From assembly GCF_018449795.1 (NCBI RefSeq), contig NZ_JAAVVE010000027.1, positions 1 through 55,461 on the forward strand: DNA of 55,461 nt, in the 5' to 3' direction. The DNA comes from Sphingomonas sp. dw_22 (GTDB taxonomy: Bacteria; Pseudomonadota; Alphaproteobacteria; Sphingomonadales; Sphingomonadaceae). Below, in pieces: positions 8,091-16,786 of this stretch. The notes beneath the pieces are model-generated. The model did no database searches, was not told the DNA's origin, and saw nothing but the letters and a program-made list of their open reading frames with translations. The stretch's first letter is position 1. Each line of letters starts with the position of its first letter. The translations under genes were made by a program, and so were the position numbers.

Positions 8091-8924
8091 ATGGGCAGCG
8101 AGACTCTGCTTGGATCATATCTCAAGGACCGGCGGGCGAAGCTCGATCCGGCGGCCTTCGGCTTTTCGCGGGCGCGGCGGCGCACGCCGGGGCTGCGTCG
8201 CGAGGAAGTGGCGCAGCGCGCCAATATCAGCGCGACCTGGTACACCTGGCTCGAACAGGGGCGGGGCGGGGCGCCTTCGGCCGATGTGCTCGATCGGATC
8301 GCCCGTGCGCTGCTGCTGACCGATGTCGAGCGCGAGCATCTCTTCCTGCTCGGCCTCGGCCACCCTCCCGAGGCGCGCTACCGCAAGGACGAAGGCGTCA
8401 CGCCGCGGCTCCAGCGCGTGCTCGATGCGCTGGAGCCGAGCCCCGCCCTTATCCGCACCGCCACCTGGGACGTCATCGCCTGGAACCGTGCCGTCGCGGT
8501 GATGATGACCGATTACGGCGCGCTGCCGCCGGAGCAGCGCAACATCCTGCGCTTCATTTTCCTCGATCCGCGTGCCCGCGCCGTGCAATATGACTGGGAG
8601 AGCGTGGCGCGGTTCGTGCTGGGCGCGTTCCGGATCGATGCGGCGCGCGCGGGGGCGTCGGCGCAGGTCGAGCCGCTGGTCGAGGAGCTCTGCCGGTTGA
8701 GCCCCGAGTTCGCGGCGATGTGGCGCGACAACGACGTTCGCAGCCATGGCGAGGCCGTGAAGCATATCCGGCACCCCGTTCTCGGTCCGCTGGCATTCGA
8801 ATATTCGGTCTTCGCCGTCGATGGACGTTCCGATCTCAGCATGGTGATCTATAATCCGCTGATGCCTGCGGATGCCGAGAAGATCCGGTCGCTTATCGAG
8901 GAGTGGGAAATCGTGTCGGCGTGA
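8091..8924 (+). CDS. XRE-family regulator with MmyB-like ligand-binding domain
   Basis: 277 residues. The N-terminal HTH (about residues 10-70) carries RRRTPGLRREEVAQRANIS and WYTWLEQGRG, the diagnostic opening of the MmyB-like group. The C-terminal domain (about 95-265) contains IAWNRA and NILRFIFLDP, typical of this fold, which in homologues binds fatty-acid-like ligands. In many actinobacteria and proteobacteria such regulators sit divergent to an SDR they control, exactly as here. An in-frame ATG at 8079 overlaps the TATAAT box, so a transcript from that promoter would start after it; the ATG at 8091 on a nearly leaderless mRNA is preferred. The 3' end overlaps the convergent polymerase gene by 32 bp. 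Confidence 0.9.
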   Translation: MGSETLLGSYLKDRRAKLDPAAFGFSRARRRTPGLRREEVAQRANISATWYTWLEQGRGGAPSADVLDRIARALLLTDVEREHLFLLGLGHPPEARYRKDEGVTPRLQRVLDALEPSPALIRTATWDVIAWNRAVAVMMTDYGALPPEQRNILRFIFLDPRARAVQYDWESVARFVLGAFRIDAARAGASAQVEPLVEELCRLSPEFAAMWRDNDVRSHGEAVKHIRHPVLGPLAFEYSVFAVDGRSDLSMVIYNPLMPADAEKIRSLIEEWEIVSA

Positions 8925-10293
8925 TCGCCAGCGGATCGCCTGGCACCGGGCGCTGCGTGGCGACGGCGGGAGGGCGGCGCACCGGTTTCCGGGCCGCTGC
9001 CCGCGCCTGGTAGATCGTATAGCCGCACAGGAAGCCGTAAAGCCCCAGTCCCTCCACCTGCCAGAAGGGCATCGTCGCCATGTTGAGCAGGAAGAAGGCG
9101 AAATGCGCGGCGATCAGCTTGAAGCGCTCGGTCCGAGCGGCGAGCGCGGCGGAGAACATCACCGCCCAGAGCAGCAGCATCGCCACCACGCCGAACACGC
9201 CCAGCTCGTAGAGTGTCGCGACCAAAGTGTTGTGCGGATAGACCTTGAACAGCCCCTCCCAGCTTTCCGGGCCGAAGCCGAACAGATGCCGGGCCGCGCT
9301 GCCGTCCGCCCAGGCATAGAGGTAGCTGCTCCAGATCAGCGGACGCGCCGACATGACCTGGCGATCGAGATAGTCGAACTCGCGCGGCGGCTTGATGAGA
9401 TGGCCGGGGTTCGAGAGGAAGGTGGCGAGATCGCCGAACTTGTCGGCATAGAAGATCGCGGCGATCGAGACGATGACGAGCCCGCCCACCACCGCCGCGC
9501 CCGCCATCAGCGCGCGCTGGTCGCGGCGGACGCTGACGGTCAGGCCGATCAGGAATGTCGCCAGCGCGAGCGGAGTCAGCGCGAGGATCGAAGTGCGATA
9601 GCCCGCGAGCTGGATGCCGACCAGCGTTGCCAGCAGGAAGAGCACGCGCACCCATGTCGGCGCCGAGCGGGCGAAGCAGCCCACGACGAACCCGGCGACC
9701 AGCGCGACCGAGAAGGCGCCTTCATGATTGTATCCGCCGATCCAGACCAGCCCGTCGCCATCCTCCGAGCCCTTGGGCAGATGCAGCACCACCGACAGCG
9801 CCTGGAAGACGAGCAAAGGCAGGAAGGCGACCATCGCCCAGCCGATCCAGCGCCCCGCATTGTCGCGGCGCATCGCCTGGAACACCGAGATGGTGATGAC
9901 CAGCAGATAGGCATATTTGACCGCGACGTTGATCCCGCCGGCGATGTCGCCGTTCAGCGCGGCGCTCAGCAGGACCAGTGCCGCCACCAGATAGATCGGC
10001 ATCACCCATTTGATGCCGAAATTGGCCGGCCGCACCACGAAGGCGAGCCCGAACAGGGTCAGCCCGATCGAAAGCGCCGCATTGCCCGAAAAACCCGCGA
10101 CCAGCGGCTTGAACATGTAGAGGTGATAGGCGCCGGCGATATAGCGCAGCCAGAGCGCGACGATGACGAAGGCCGCCGCCAGGCTCCCGGCCCGGCGCAC
10201 GGCGATGACGAGCGGCACCAGCAGCAGCAGCGTCACCGGTATCAGCACGCCCAGCCCGAAGGACGGGCCATAGGCCAGGCCGCCCTCGTTCAC
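8893..10293 (-). CDS. Wzy-type polysaccharide polymerase / O-antigen ligase-like membrane protein
   Basis: 466 residues with about 10-12 hydrophobic segments and a large periplasmic loop roughly at residues 265-350. That loop contains DYLDRQVMSARPLIWSSYLY and FGFGPESWEGLF; the PHNT motif right after it is a hallmark of the Wzy/WaaL superfamily. It would polymerise lipid-linked repeat units in the outer leaflet of the inner membrane. It starts with GTG 9 bp after the copolymerase gene and is the last gene of a galU-wzc-wzy operon. The C-terminal tail is cytoplasmic, basic and Pro-rich. Ligase activity cannot be excluded, but the neighbours favour polymerase. Confidence 0.85.
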   Translation of the reverse strand: MNEGGLAYGPSFGLGVLIPVTLLLLVPLVIAVRRAGSLAAAFVIVALWLRYIAGAYHLYMFKPLVAGFSGNAALSIGLTLFGLAFVVRPANFGIKWVMPIYLVAALVLLSAALNGDIAGGINVAVKYAYLLVITISVFQAMRRDNAGRWIGWAMVAFLPLLVFQALSVVLHLPKGSEDGDGLVWIGGYNHEGAFSVALVAGFVVGCFARSAPTWVRVLFLLATLVGIQLAGYRTSILALTPLALATFLIGLTVSVRRDQRALMAGAAVVGGLVIVSIAAIFYADKFGDLATFLSNPGHLIKPPREFDYLDRQVMSARPLIWSSYLYAWADGSAARHLFGFGPESWEGLFKVYPHNTLVATLYELGVFGVVAMLLLWAVMFSAALAARTERFKLIAAHFAFFLLNMATMPFWQVEGLGLYGFLCGYTIYQARAAARKPVRRPPAVATQRPVPGDPLAITPTRFPTPR

Positions 10294-10302
10294 GGCCGGG
10301 GC

Positions 10303-12480
10303 TCAGCCCACATGGTAGCTCTTGTACTCGCGCAGATGATAGCCCGTCTCGCCCGAGCGCTGCTGCTCGCGGACATCGACCAATGTCAGCACGGCGCCGA
10401 TCACATTGGCATTGACGTCGTAGAGCTGGCGGAGCGCGGTTTCCGCTGCCTTGGCCGGCGTCTTGCGCCAACGGACCAGCAGCACCACGCCGTCGGCGAC
10501 GCTGGCGAGCACGCGCGCCTCGTCCACCGCCAGCACCGGCGGGGTATCGAGGAGGATCAGGTCGTAGCGGTCCCGCACGGTTTCGATCAGTGCGGCGAGC
10601 CTGGTGCTGTCGGCGCGGGGCTCGTCCGTGTCGCCGAGCCGCTGCGGCAGCAGGACGGCGGGGGAGAGGCTGTCCTGCAACAGCGCGCGCTCGATCGGCG
10701 CCTTGCCGGAAAGCACGTCCTCAAGGCCGATCTGGACCTTGTCGGCAAGCTGCCGGGTCAGGGCGCGGCGGCGCGCATCGCAATCGATCAGCAGCACGCG
10801 CGCACCCGATGCCGCCGCGGCGCGCGCCAGTCCGATGGCGATGGTGGTTTTGCCTTCGCCAGGCACTGCCGAGGTGATCGCGACCACGCGCACCGCGCCG
10901 CCGCCGGCGAAGTGGAGCGACGTGCGCAGCGATCGGAACGCCTCGGCAAAGGCGGATTGCGGTCGCTTGAGCGGCAGCTCGGCCGGGGGAGCGGGAAGGC
11001 CGGACTTGCGATAGCCGGGCAAGGTCCGCGCATCGGGGATCGCGGCGAGCATGGGCAGCGCCAGCGAGCGCTCGATCGCGTCGCTGCTCTCCAGCCCGCG
11101 TTCGAGCAACTGGAGTAGCAGCACCAGCAGCGTCGCGACGCCGAGCCCGCCGACGATCGCGAGCGCCGCATACATCAGCTTGTTGGGCGAGCTGGGCATC
11201 CCCGGCACGCGCGCATGGCTCACGATATAGGAATCGCTGCGCTCCAGGCCGGCCTGCGCCACCGTCTGGCGATAGCGATCGAGGAAGGTCTGGTAGAGCG
11301 TCCGCGACGATTCGGCGTTCCGCTCCAGCTCGTTCAGCCGCACCGATGCCTGATTGTCGCTTGCCAGCCGGCCGCGCGCCTGTCCGATCGAGCCCGCGAG
11401 CGATGCTGCCCGCTGGCTGGCGATATTCGCCTGGATCGAGACATTGGCGACGATGCGCTGCACCTCCGCGGCGATCTGGGCATCGGTGGATTTCAGCGCG
11501 TTCTGGGCACGGACCAGATCGGGATAGCGCGGCCCGTAGCGCTTCTCGAGCGACGCGACTTCGCGGGCGGCCTCGGCGCGCTGGCCGCGCAACGCGCTGA
11601 CCACGGGGGAATCGAGCGATTCGCCCAGCTCCTCGCCGCTGCGGCCCCGCGCCAATTGCGCGCGCGCGGTGGAGAGCCGGGCCTGCGCCGCGGCATTCTC
11701 CGCCTGCGCCTGGGCAAGCTGGGTCGAGAGATTCGTCAACTCCTCCTGCGAGACGCTGCTGGAATTGGAGGCGGCGAACAGGCCATTCCGTGCCCGATAA
11801 TCGGCAACCGCGCGTTCCCCTTCCAGCACCTGGGCGCGGAGCTGCTGGAGCCTCTGGTCGAGGAACACCCGCGCGCGCTGCGTCGCGTCGGACTTGGAGC
11901 CGGTCTGGCCGGAGACGTAGAGATCGATGATCGTATTGGCGATCTGGGCGGCCTTCGGCGCCGTTCCCGCCTCGAAGGTGACGCTGATCGCGTAGGAAAG
12001 CCCGTCGCGCTTGACCGTCAGGTTCGAGAGCACTGTCCCGATCGCGCGCTGGCGCCCGACCAGATCCTGCTGCGCACCGGCCACGGCCGGCCCTGGAACC
12101 GCCGCCTTGTTGAACTCCGGATCCTTGTCGAGCCCCAGGCGATCGACCACCCGCCCGATCAATTCGGGCGAGCGGAGGATCTCGACCTCGGTATCCACCG
12201 CCGCCGAATCGGGATCGACCGTGGGGACGACCTGATCGACATTGACCACGCGCTCCGCCGAGCGCTCCAGCGCGACCTGCGCCGTTGCCGTATAGCGCGG
12301 CTCGGCGGCGAAATAGGCCGCGCCCGCGATCACGATCGCCGCCGCCAGCGAGGCGCAGATGATCATCCATCTGCGCCGGATGACGGCGACGATTCCCCGC
12401 AAGTCGATCAGCGCGCCGCGATCGACTTGCGGGTCTGCGGAATCACGCTCGGGGAGGGACCGCGGGACGGGGGCGTGCAT
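10303..12480 (-). CDS. Polysaccharide copolymerase fused to BY-type tyrosine kinase (Wzc-like)
   Basis: 725 residues. First transmembrane segment at about 38-58, a periplasmic Wzz domain with long coiled coils (about 60-440, rich in Ala, Gln and Arg), second transmembrane segment at about 450-475 preceded by the Pro-rich PGMPSSPNK, then the cytoplasmic kinase. Kinase motifs: Walker A SAVPGEGKTT, Walker A' LLIDCDARR, Walker B LILLDTPP. The C-terminus has three Tyr in the last 12 residues (GYHLREYKSYHVG), a short version of the autophosphorylated tail. It controls chain length and polymerisation together with Wzy and the export channel. In gellan-type sphingan clusters these two domains are separate proteins; here they are one. 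It starts 3 bp after galU. Confidence 0.92.
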   Translation of the reverse strand: MHAPVPRSLPERDSADPQVDRGALIDLRGIVAVIRRRWMIICASLAAAIVIAGAAYFAAEPRYTATAQVALERSAERVVNVDQVVPTVDPDSAAVDTEVEILRSPELIGRVVDRLGLDKDPEFNKAAVPGPAVAGAQQDLVGRQRAIGTVLSNLTVKRDGLSYAISVTFEAGTAPKAAQIANTIIDLYVSGQTGSKSDATQRARVFLDQRLQQLRAQVLEGERAVADYRARNGLFAASNSSSVSQEELTNLSTQLAQAQAENAAAQARLSTARAQLARGRSGEELGESLDSPVVSALRGQRAEAAREVASLEKRYGPRYPDLVRAQNALKSTDAQIAAEVQRIVANVSIQANIASQRAASLAGSIGQARGRLASDNQASVRLNELERNAESSRTLYQTFLDRYRQTVAQAGLERSDSYIVSHARVPGMPSSPNKLMYAALAIVGGLGVATLLVLLLQLLERGLESSDAIERSLALPMLAAIPDARTLPGYRKSGLPAPPAELPLKRPQSAFAEAFRSLRTSLHFAGGGAVRVVAITSAVPGEGKTTIAIGLARAAAASGARVLLIDCDARRRALTRQLADKVQIGLEDVLSGKAPIERALLQDSLSPAVLLPQRLGDTDEPRADSTRLAALIETVRDRYDLILLDTPPVLAVDEARVLASVADGVVLLVRWRKTPAKAAETALRQLYDVNANVIGAVLTLVDVREQQRSGETGYHLREYKSYHVG

Positions 12481-12483
12481 GGA

Positions 12484-13341
12484 TCAGGCCGTCGCCATGA
12501 AGGCGCGGATCGCCGGTGCCAGCTCGGGCCGTTCCAGCGCGAGCGCCAGCGTCGCGGTGATGAAGCCGCTCTTGTCGCCGCAGTCATAGCGCCTGCCGGA
12601 GAAGGTGACGCCATGGAAGCGCTGCTGGCCGATGAGCTGGGCCAGCGCATCGGTGAGCTGGATCTCGCCGCCGGCGCCTTCCTCCTGGCTGGCGAGGATG
12701 TCCATCACCTCCGGCTGCAGGATGTAGCGGCCGATCACGCCGAGATTGGACGGCGCGGCTTCGGGCGCGGGCTTTTCCACCAGGCCCAGAACCTCGGTGA
12801 TGCTGCCCAGGCTCTCGCCGGGGGTGATGATGCCGTATTTGGAGGTATCCTCGGGCGCGACTTCCTCGGCGCAGATCAGGTTGCCGCCGAGCTCGGCATA
12901 GGCATCGACCATCTGCTTGAGGCAGCCCGGCCGGCCGACCATCAGGTCGTCGGGCAGCAGCACCGCGAACGGCTCGTCGCCGACGATGCGGCGGGCGCAC
13001 CACACGGCATGGCCCAGGCCCAGCGGCTCCTGCTGGCGGACGATGGTGATGTCGCCCGGCGAGGAGCGCGTGCTGTCGAGGATCGAGAGCGACTTGCCGC
13101 GCCGGGTCATCGTCTCCTCGAGCTCGAAGGCGTGATCGAAATGATCGTCGATCAGGCTCTTGCCGCGGCTGGTGACGAAGATGAACTGCTCGATCCCGGC
13201 CTCGCGCGCCTCATCGACCGCATATTGGATGAGCGGCCGATCGACTACCGTGAGCATCTCCTTCGGCATCGACTTGGTCGCGGGGAGGAAACGGGTTCCG
13301 AGCCCCCCGATGGGGAAAACCGCCTTGCGTATCTTTCGCAT
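12484..13341 (-). CDS. galU: UTP--glucose-1-phosphate uridylyltransferase
   Basis: 285 residues. The nucleotidyltransferase signature GGLGTRFLPATKSMPKEML lies at residues 12-30. Conserved GalU segments follow: RPLIQYAVDEA, FIFVTSRGKS, QQEPLGLGHAVWCAR, LLPDDL and VEKPAPEAAPS. The enzyme makes UDP-glucose from glucose-1-phosphate and UTP in the cytoplasm. UDP-glucose feeds Ugd (15.3 kb) and the glycosyltransferases of the locus. It is the first gene of the minus-strand operon that continues into the copolymerase and polymerase genes, with AAGGGCGG before its ATG. Confidence 0.96.
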   Translation of the reverse strand: MRKIRKAVFPIGGLGTRFLPATKSMPKEMLTVVDRPLIQYAVDEAREAGIEQFIFVTSRGKSLIDDHFDHAFELEETMTRRGKSLSILDSTRSSPGDITIVRQQEPLGLGHAVWCARRIVGDEPFAVLLPDDLMVGRPGCLKQMVDAYAELGGNLICAEEVAPEDTSKYGIITPGESLGSITEVLGLVEKPAPEAAPSNLGVIGRYILQPEVMDILASQEEGAGGEIQLTDALAQLIGQQRFHGVTFSGRRYDCGDKSGFITATLALALERPELAPAIRAFMATA

Positions 13342-13656
13342 GTTCCGCCCTTTCTTTGGTTAACCCCTTCCGGGGCCACCGGCCAAAGTCAGATTGGAGA
13401 TCCACACCGCCACTAACGCGCACTCTACTGATAACCGGTCAGTCTCGGCGCTGCAGCAACGCTATCTCCTTGGCTGACTGGTTAACGCTGCGCCCTTGCG
13501 CTGCGCCGCAGCAAGGTCATGGCGTCAAGACGTGTGCAAAGCGCGTCCGGCGGACGATCGCAACCCGGGAGGGGCGCCGCCGGAGCGGATTCCTCCTGGA
13601 ATCAGCCTATTCCCCGCAGCGAGCGGCGCGCGGGGCGAATCGTCGCGAGTGTCGGC
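13342..13656. other. Intergenic region: galU promoter side and 3' hairpins of the ALDH-like gene
   Basis: About 315 bp without a credible gene. The half next to galU should hold the promoter of the galU-wzc-wzy operon; I see no convincing -35/-10 pair. Near 13588-13603 (GATTCC-TCCT-GGAATC) and 13612-13635 (CCCCGC...GCGGGG) are two small hairpins just 3' of the ALDH-like gene, which may end its transcript. Confidence 0.45.
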
Positions 13657-15015
13657 TCAGGGCGATCCGAACGCGGCCCGGGCGGGAGCGAGGCCGGTCA
13701 GGCGGGCGATGTCGATCACCGGCTGGTGATAGACGCGGCGGGCACGGCTGAAGCCGCGGAAGCCGATCTCGCCATGGCCGTTGTTGAGCATCAGCCCGGC
13801 GCCGGCCTGCCGGGCGCTCGCCTGGACGATCGCGAGCGAAGGGCCGTCGAGCGCGATCGCCGACGAGATCGTCCGCGCCAGGACATGGCGGCGCTCGGCG
13901 GCGTCACGGCCGAAATGATAGATGGCGAAGGGCGGCTTGTGCCGGTGGATCTCGTCGATCGCCTCGTCGATATCGCCATAGGTGCGCAAGGGAAGGATCG
14001 GCCCGCTGATCTCCTCCTGCATGACCAGCATGTCTTCGGTGGCATGGCGCACGATGTGGAGCGGCATGTGCTGCACCCCGGCCGGGCTGTCCTGATGCTC
14101 GGCGACCAGTATCTCGGCTCCACGCGCGCGCGCGTTGTTTATCAGCCGGGTGAAGCGGGCGAGCTTGGCGTCCGACAGCGGCAGATCGATTTCGGCATGG
14201 TCCGCCATGCGCGGATGGAGATGCATCGCCGCGCGCCACAGCCAGGAAGCGATCGCCTCCTCCTGCTCGGCGGGCACCAGGAGATAGTCGGGCGTGAGCG
14301 GGATATGGCCCGATTTGACCAGCTTGCTGGCGATCACCTGCTCGGTCGCCTTCGCCAGATCGGCCGAGCGGCCGATGAGCACAGGAGACTTGCCCGAGCG
14401 TTCGATCGTCACTCCGCCGAGTTCGGCGTTCCGAGTGCCGGCGTCCTCGGTGGGATCGCTCGCCACGAACAGGTCGAACGGCAGTTCGGCAAAGGCGTTG
14501 GCGTCCTCGGCCTGGCCATCGAGCACGTGGAATTCGAGCGGGCTGAAATAATGCGGAGCGAGTTCCGCGAACAGCCGCCCCAGATGCGGCGTGGCGGCAT
14601 CGAACCGCACCATCGCCCGGTTGCCGGCGGTCAGCACGCTGGCGAGCAGGCTCATCGTCTGGTGGACGGGCAGCGTCGCGGGCGCCGTGAGCCCGACCAT
14701 GCCCACCGGCTGATATTCGGTATAGTCGCCGCCGCGCACCAGCCTGCCCCAGAGCCCGTTCCCGTTCACGGGGCGCATCCAGACCGCGGCGTTCCGGAGC
14801 GAATTGCGCAGCGCCGTGAGCGCCGGTGCGATCTCGGTGAGCATCGCGGACGCCTGGCTCTGATGCTCATGGTCGCGGCAGAGCGCGGCGCACAGCGCGC
14901 CGCTATTTTCCTCGATCATCGCCACGACTCGGCGAAGCCGATCCCGGCGAATCGCCAGCGGCACGGGCAGTTCGGCAAAAAAGGCCGCGCGTTGCTGCTC
15001 GAGCGTCTCAAGCAT
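13657..15015 (-). CDS. Aldehyde dehydrogenase-like protein lacking the catalytic cysteine
   Basis: 452 residues from an ATG with AGGAG 7 bp upstream. The whole sequence aligns with the aldehyde dehydrogenase superfamily, nearest the coniferyl-aldehyde dehydrogenase type: YQPVGMVGLTAP, the Glu region TIERSGKSPVLIG (Glu about 205), TPDYLLVPAE, QEEISGPILPLRTY and a C-terminal GHGEIGFRGFSRARRVYHQP. The catalytic Cys normally six residues before the conserved Asp-Tyr is replaced: the segment reads SGHIPLTPDY, with Pro about 239 in the Cys position. The only cysteines are near residues 42 and 46. The PWNFP and FTGS cofactor motifs are also altered. It is therefore probably not an aldehyde oxidiser; it may be structural, regulatory or bind a sugar nucleotide. 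It lies between galU and ugd. Confidence 0.82.
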   Translation of the reverse strand: MLETLEQQRAAFFAELPVPLAIRRDRLRRVVAMIEENSGALCAALCRDHEHQSQASAMLTEIAPALTALRNSLRNAAVWMRPVNGNGLWGRLVRGGDYTEYQPVGMVGLTAPATLPVHQTMSLLASVLTAGNRAMVRFDAATPHLGRLFAELAPHYFSPLEFHVLDGQAEDANAFAELPFDLFVASDPTEDAGTRNAELGGVTIERSGKSPVLIGRSADLAKATEQVIASKLVKSGHIPLTPDYLLVPAEQEEAIASWLWRAAMHLHPRMADHAEIDLPLSDAKLARFTRLINNARARGAEILVAEHQDSPAGVQHMPLHIVRHATEDMLVMQEEISGPILPLRTYGDIDEAIDEIHRHKPPFAIYHFGRDAAERRHVLARTISSAIALDGPSLAIVQASARQAGAGLMLNNGHGEIGFRGFSRARRVYHQPVIDIARLTGLAPARAAFGSP

Positions 15016-15317
15016 CCCAATCTCCTGCCCGCGACTATCTATCGAAAGGACGATGCGTGGCAACCTGGCGATGAACCGTTTTTGGGACAGTTTCGGGGCG
15101 TCCGATCGGGGCCGGTGAAGACCCCGAAAATTTACAGGAAGACGACCGCAACGCCCTTCGCCGATGCGGGATATAGTGCGTGGGAAATACTTAATATTCG
15201 CTTCACCGTCGATTTCCCCCACCTCGAAGCTACCGCGTTGACGTTGCGGCGCAGGCGAGGGAACGTTCGCATGCGCAACACGAAAGCGGCCGCACCTGTA
15301 AGTTTGGGAGTATGCGT
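15016..15317. other. Divergent intergenic region upstream of ugd
   Basis: About 300 bp between the divergent ALDH-like and ugd genes. It is locally AT-richer (around 15170-15205) than the surrounding genes, as expected for promoters. A TTGACG hexamer at 15238-15243 followed by the palindrome GAACGTTC (15261-15268) is a possible ugd promoter/operator. No small gene with acceptable codon usage was seen. Confidence 0.4.
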
Positions 15318-16673
15318 ATGCGGATCGTAATGATCGGATCGGGATATGTCGGCCTGGTCTCGGGGGCCTGTTTCGCGGATTTCGGCCATGACGTGATCTG
15401 TGTCGACAAGGACGCGGACAAGATCGCCAAGCTGAAGGCGGGTGGCATCCCTATCTATGAGCCGGGACTGGACGATCTGGTCGTGCGGAATGCCGCTTCG
15501 GGGCGATTGTCCTTCACTACCGATCTCGCCGGCGCGGTCACCCAGGCCGATGTGGTGTTTATCGGCGTCGGCACGCCCAGCCGCCGCGGCGACGGCCATG
15601 CCGATCTCTCCTATGTCTATGGGGCGGCGCGCGAGATCGCGGCGGCGCTCCAGGGCTTCACGGTGATCGTCACCAAGTCGACGGTGCCGGTCGGCACGGG
15701 CGACGAAGTCGAGCGGATCATCCGCGAGACCAATCCCGCCGCCGAGTTCGCGGTGGCGTCGAACCCCGAATTCCTGCGCGAAGGCGCGGCGATCGAGGAC
15801 TTCAAGCATCCCGACCGCATCGTGATCGGCATCGAGGACGAGCGCGCGCGCGGCCCGATGGAGGAAGTGTATCGGCCGCTCTATCTGAACAAGGCGCCGT
15901 TGCTCTTCACGCGCCGGCGCACCAGCGAACTCATCAAATATGCCGCCAACGCCTTCCTGGCGATGAAGATCACCTTCATCAACGAGATCGCGGATTTGTG
16001 CGAGAAAGTGGGCGCCGACGTGCAGGAAGTGTCGCGCGGCATCGGTCTCGACAATCGCATCGGCGCCAAGTTCCTCCATGCCGGCCCCGGCTATGGCGGA
16101 TCGTGCTTCCCCAAGGACACGCTGGCGCTGATGAAGACCGCGCAGGACCATGACTCGCCGATCCGGCTGATCGAGGCGACCGTGGCGGTGAACGACCAGC
16201 GGAAGCGCGCGATGGCGCGCAAGGTGCTCACCGCGGTCGGCGGATCGGTGCGCGGCCGCACGGTCGCGGTGCTGGGGCTGACCTTCAAACCCAATACCGA
16301 CGACATGCGCGATGCGCCCTCGCTCTCGATCATCCAGGCGCTTCAGGATGCCGGCGCCACGATCCGCGCCTATGATCCCGAGGGCATGGCGGCCGCTCGG
16401 CCGCTGCTGAAGGACGTGCATTATGCGGATTCGGCCTATGACGCCGCCGAAGGCGCGCACGCCGCGGTGATCGTCACCGAATGGGATGCGTTCCGTGCGC
16501 TCGATCTTCCCCGGCTGAAGACCATCATGGCGCAGCCCGTGCTGGTCGATCTGCGTAACGTCTATCCGCCCGAAAAGGTCGAGGCCGAGGGCTTCCGCTA
16601 TGTGAGCGTCGGCCGGCCGAGCGATGCCGATCTTGCCGGGAATGTCGATGCTTCGCCCCGGCAGGCGGCGTGA
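15318..16673 (+). CDS. ugd: UDP-glucose 6-dehydrogenase
   Basis: 451 residues. N-terminal NAD-binding motif GSGYVGLVSGACFADFGH, central dimer domain with NEIADLCEKVGADV, active-site Cys about 263 in GPGYGGSCFPKD, and C-terminal UDP-binding domain containing LGLTFKPNTDDMRDAPS. It oxidises UDP-glucose twice to UDP-glucuronate, a precursor of acidic exopolysaccharides. Two in-frame ATGs lie 6 bp apart; GGGAG is correctly spaced only for the one at 15318. It is likely first in a transcript with the following glycosyltransferase. Confidence 0.96.
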   Translation: MRIVMIGSGYVGLVSGACFADFGHDVICVDKDADKIAKLKAGGIPIYEPGLDDLVVRNAASGRLSFTTDLAGAVTQADVVFIGVGTPSRRGDGHADLSYVYGAAREIAAALQGFTVIVTKSTVPVGTGDEVERIIRETNPAAEFAVASNPEFLREGAAIEDFKHPDRIVIGIEDERARGPMEEVYRPLYLNKAPLLFTRRRTSELIKYAANAFLAMKITFINEIADLCEKVGADVQEVSRGIGLDNRIGAKFLHAGPGYGGSCFPKDTLALMKTAQDHDSPIRLIEATVAVNDQRKRAMARKVLTAVGGSVRGRTVAVLGLTFKPNTDDMRDAPSLSIIQALQDAGATIRAYDPEGMAAARPLLKDVHYADSAYDAAEGAHAAVIVTEWDAFRALDLPRLKTIMAQPVLVDLRNVYPPEKVEAEGFRYVSVGRPSDADLAGNVDASPRQAA

Positions 16674-16786
16674 GCAACGGACAGCCATCGAAGGAATTCG
16701 GAGAAACTAGTGGAGAGAAGCCTGAGGCAGCGATGACCTGAAGATACAGGGGAAACGGTCCTATCGGGGGGGACTGGAGACAAGAA

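Noticed and set aside
8872..11118. Long plus-strand open frame antisense to the polymerase and copolymerase genes
   Set aside because: Product is Arg/His/Gln-rich low-complexity, typical of antisense frames in GC-rich DNA; the minus-strand genes are clear family members.
13519..15330. Plus-strand frame opposite the ALDH-like gene
   Set aside because: No motifs and biased composition. The minus-strand gene, despite its altered active site, aligns along its whole length with the ALDH family.
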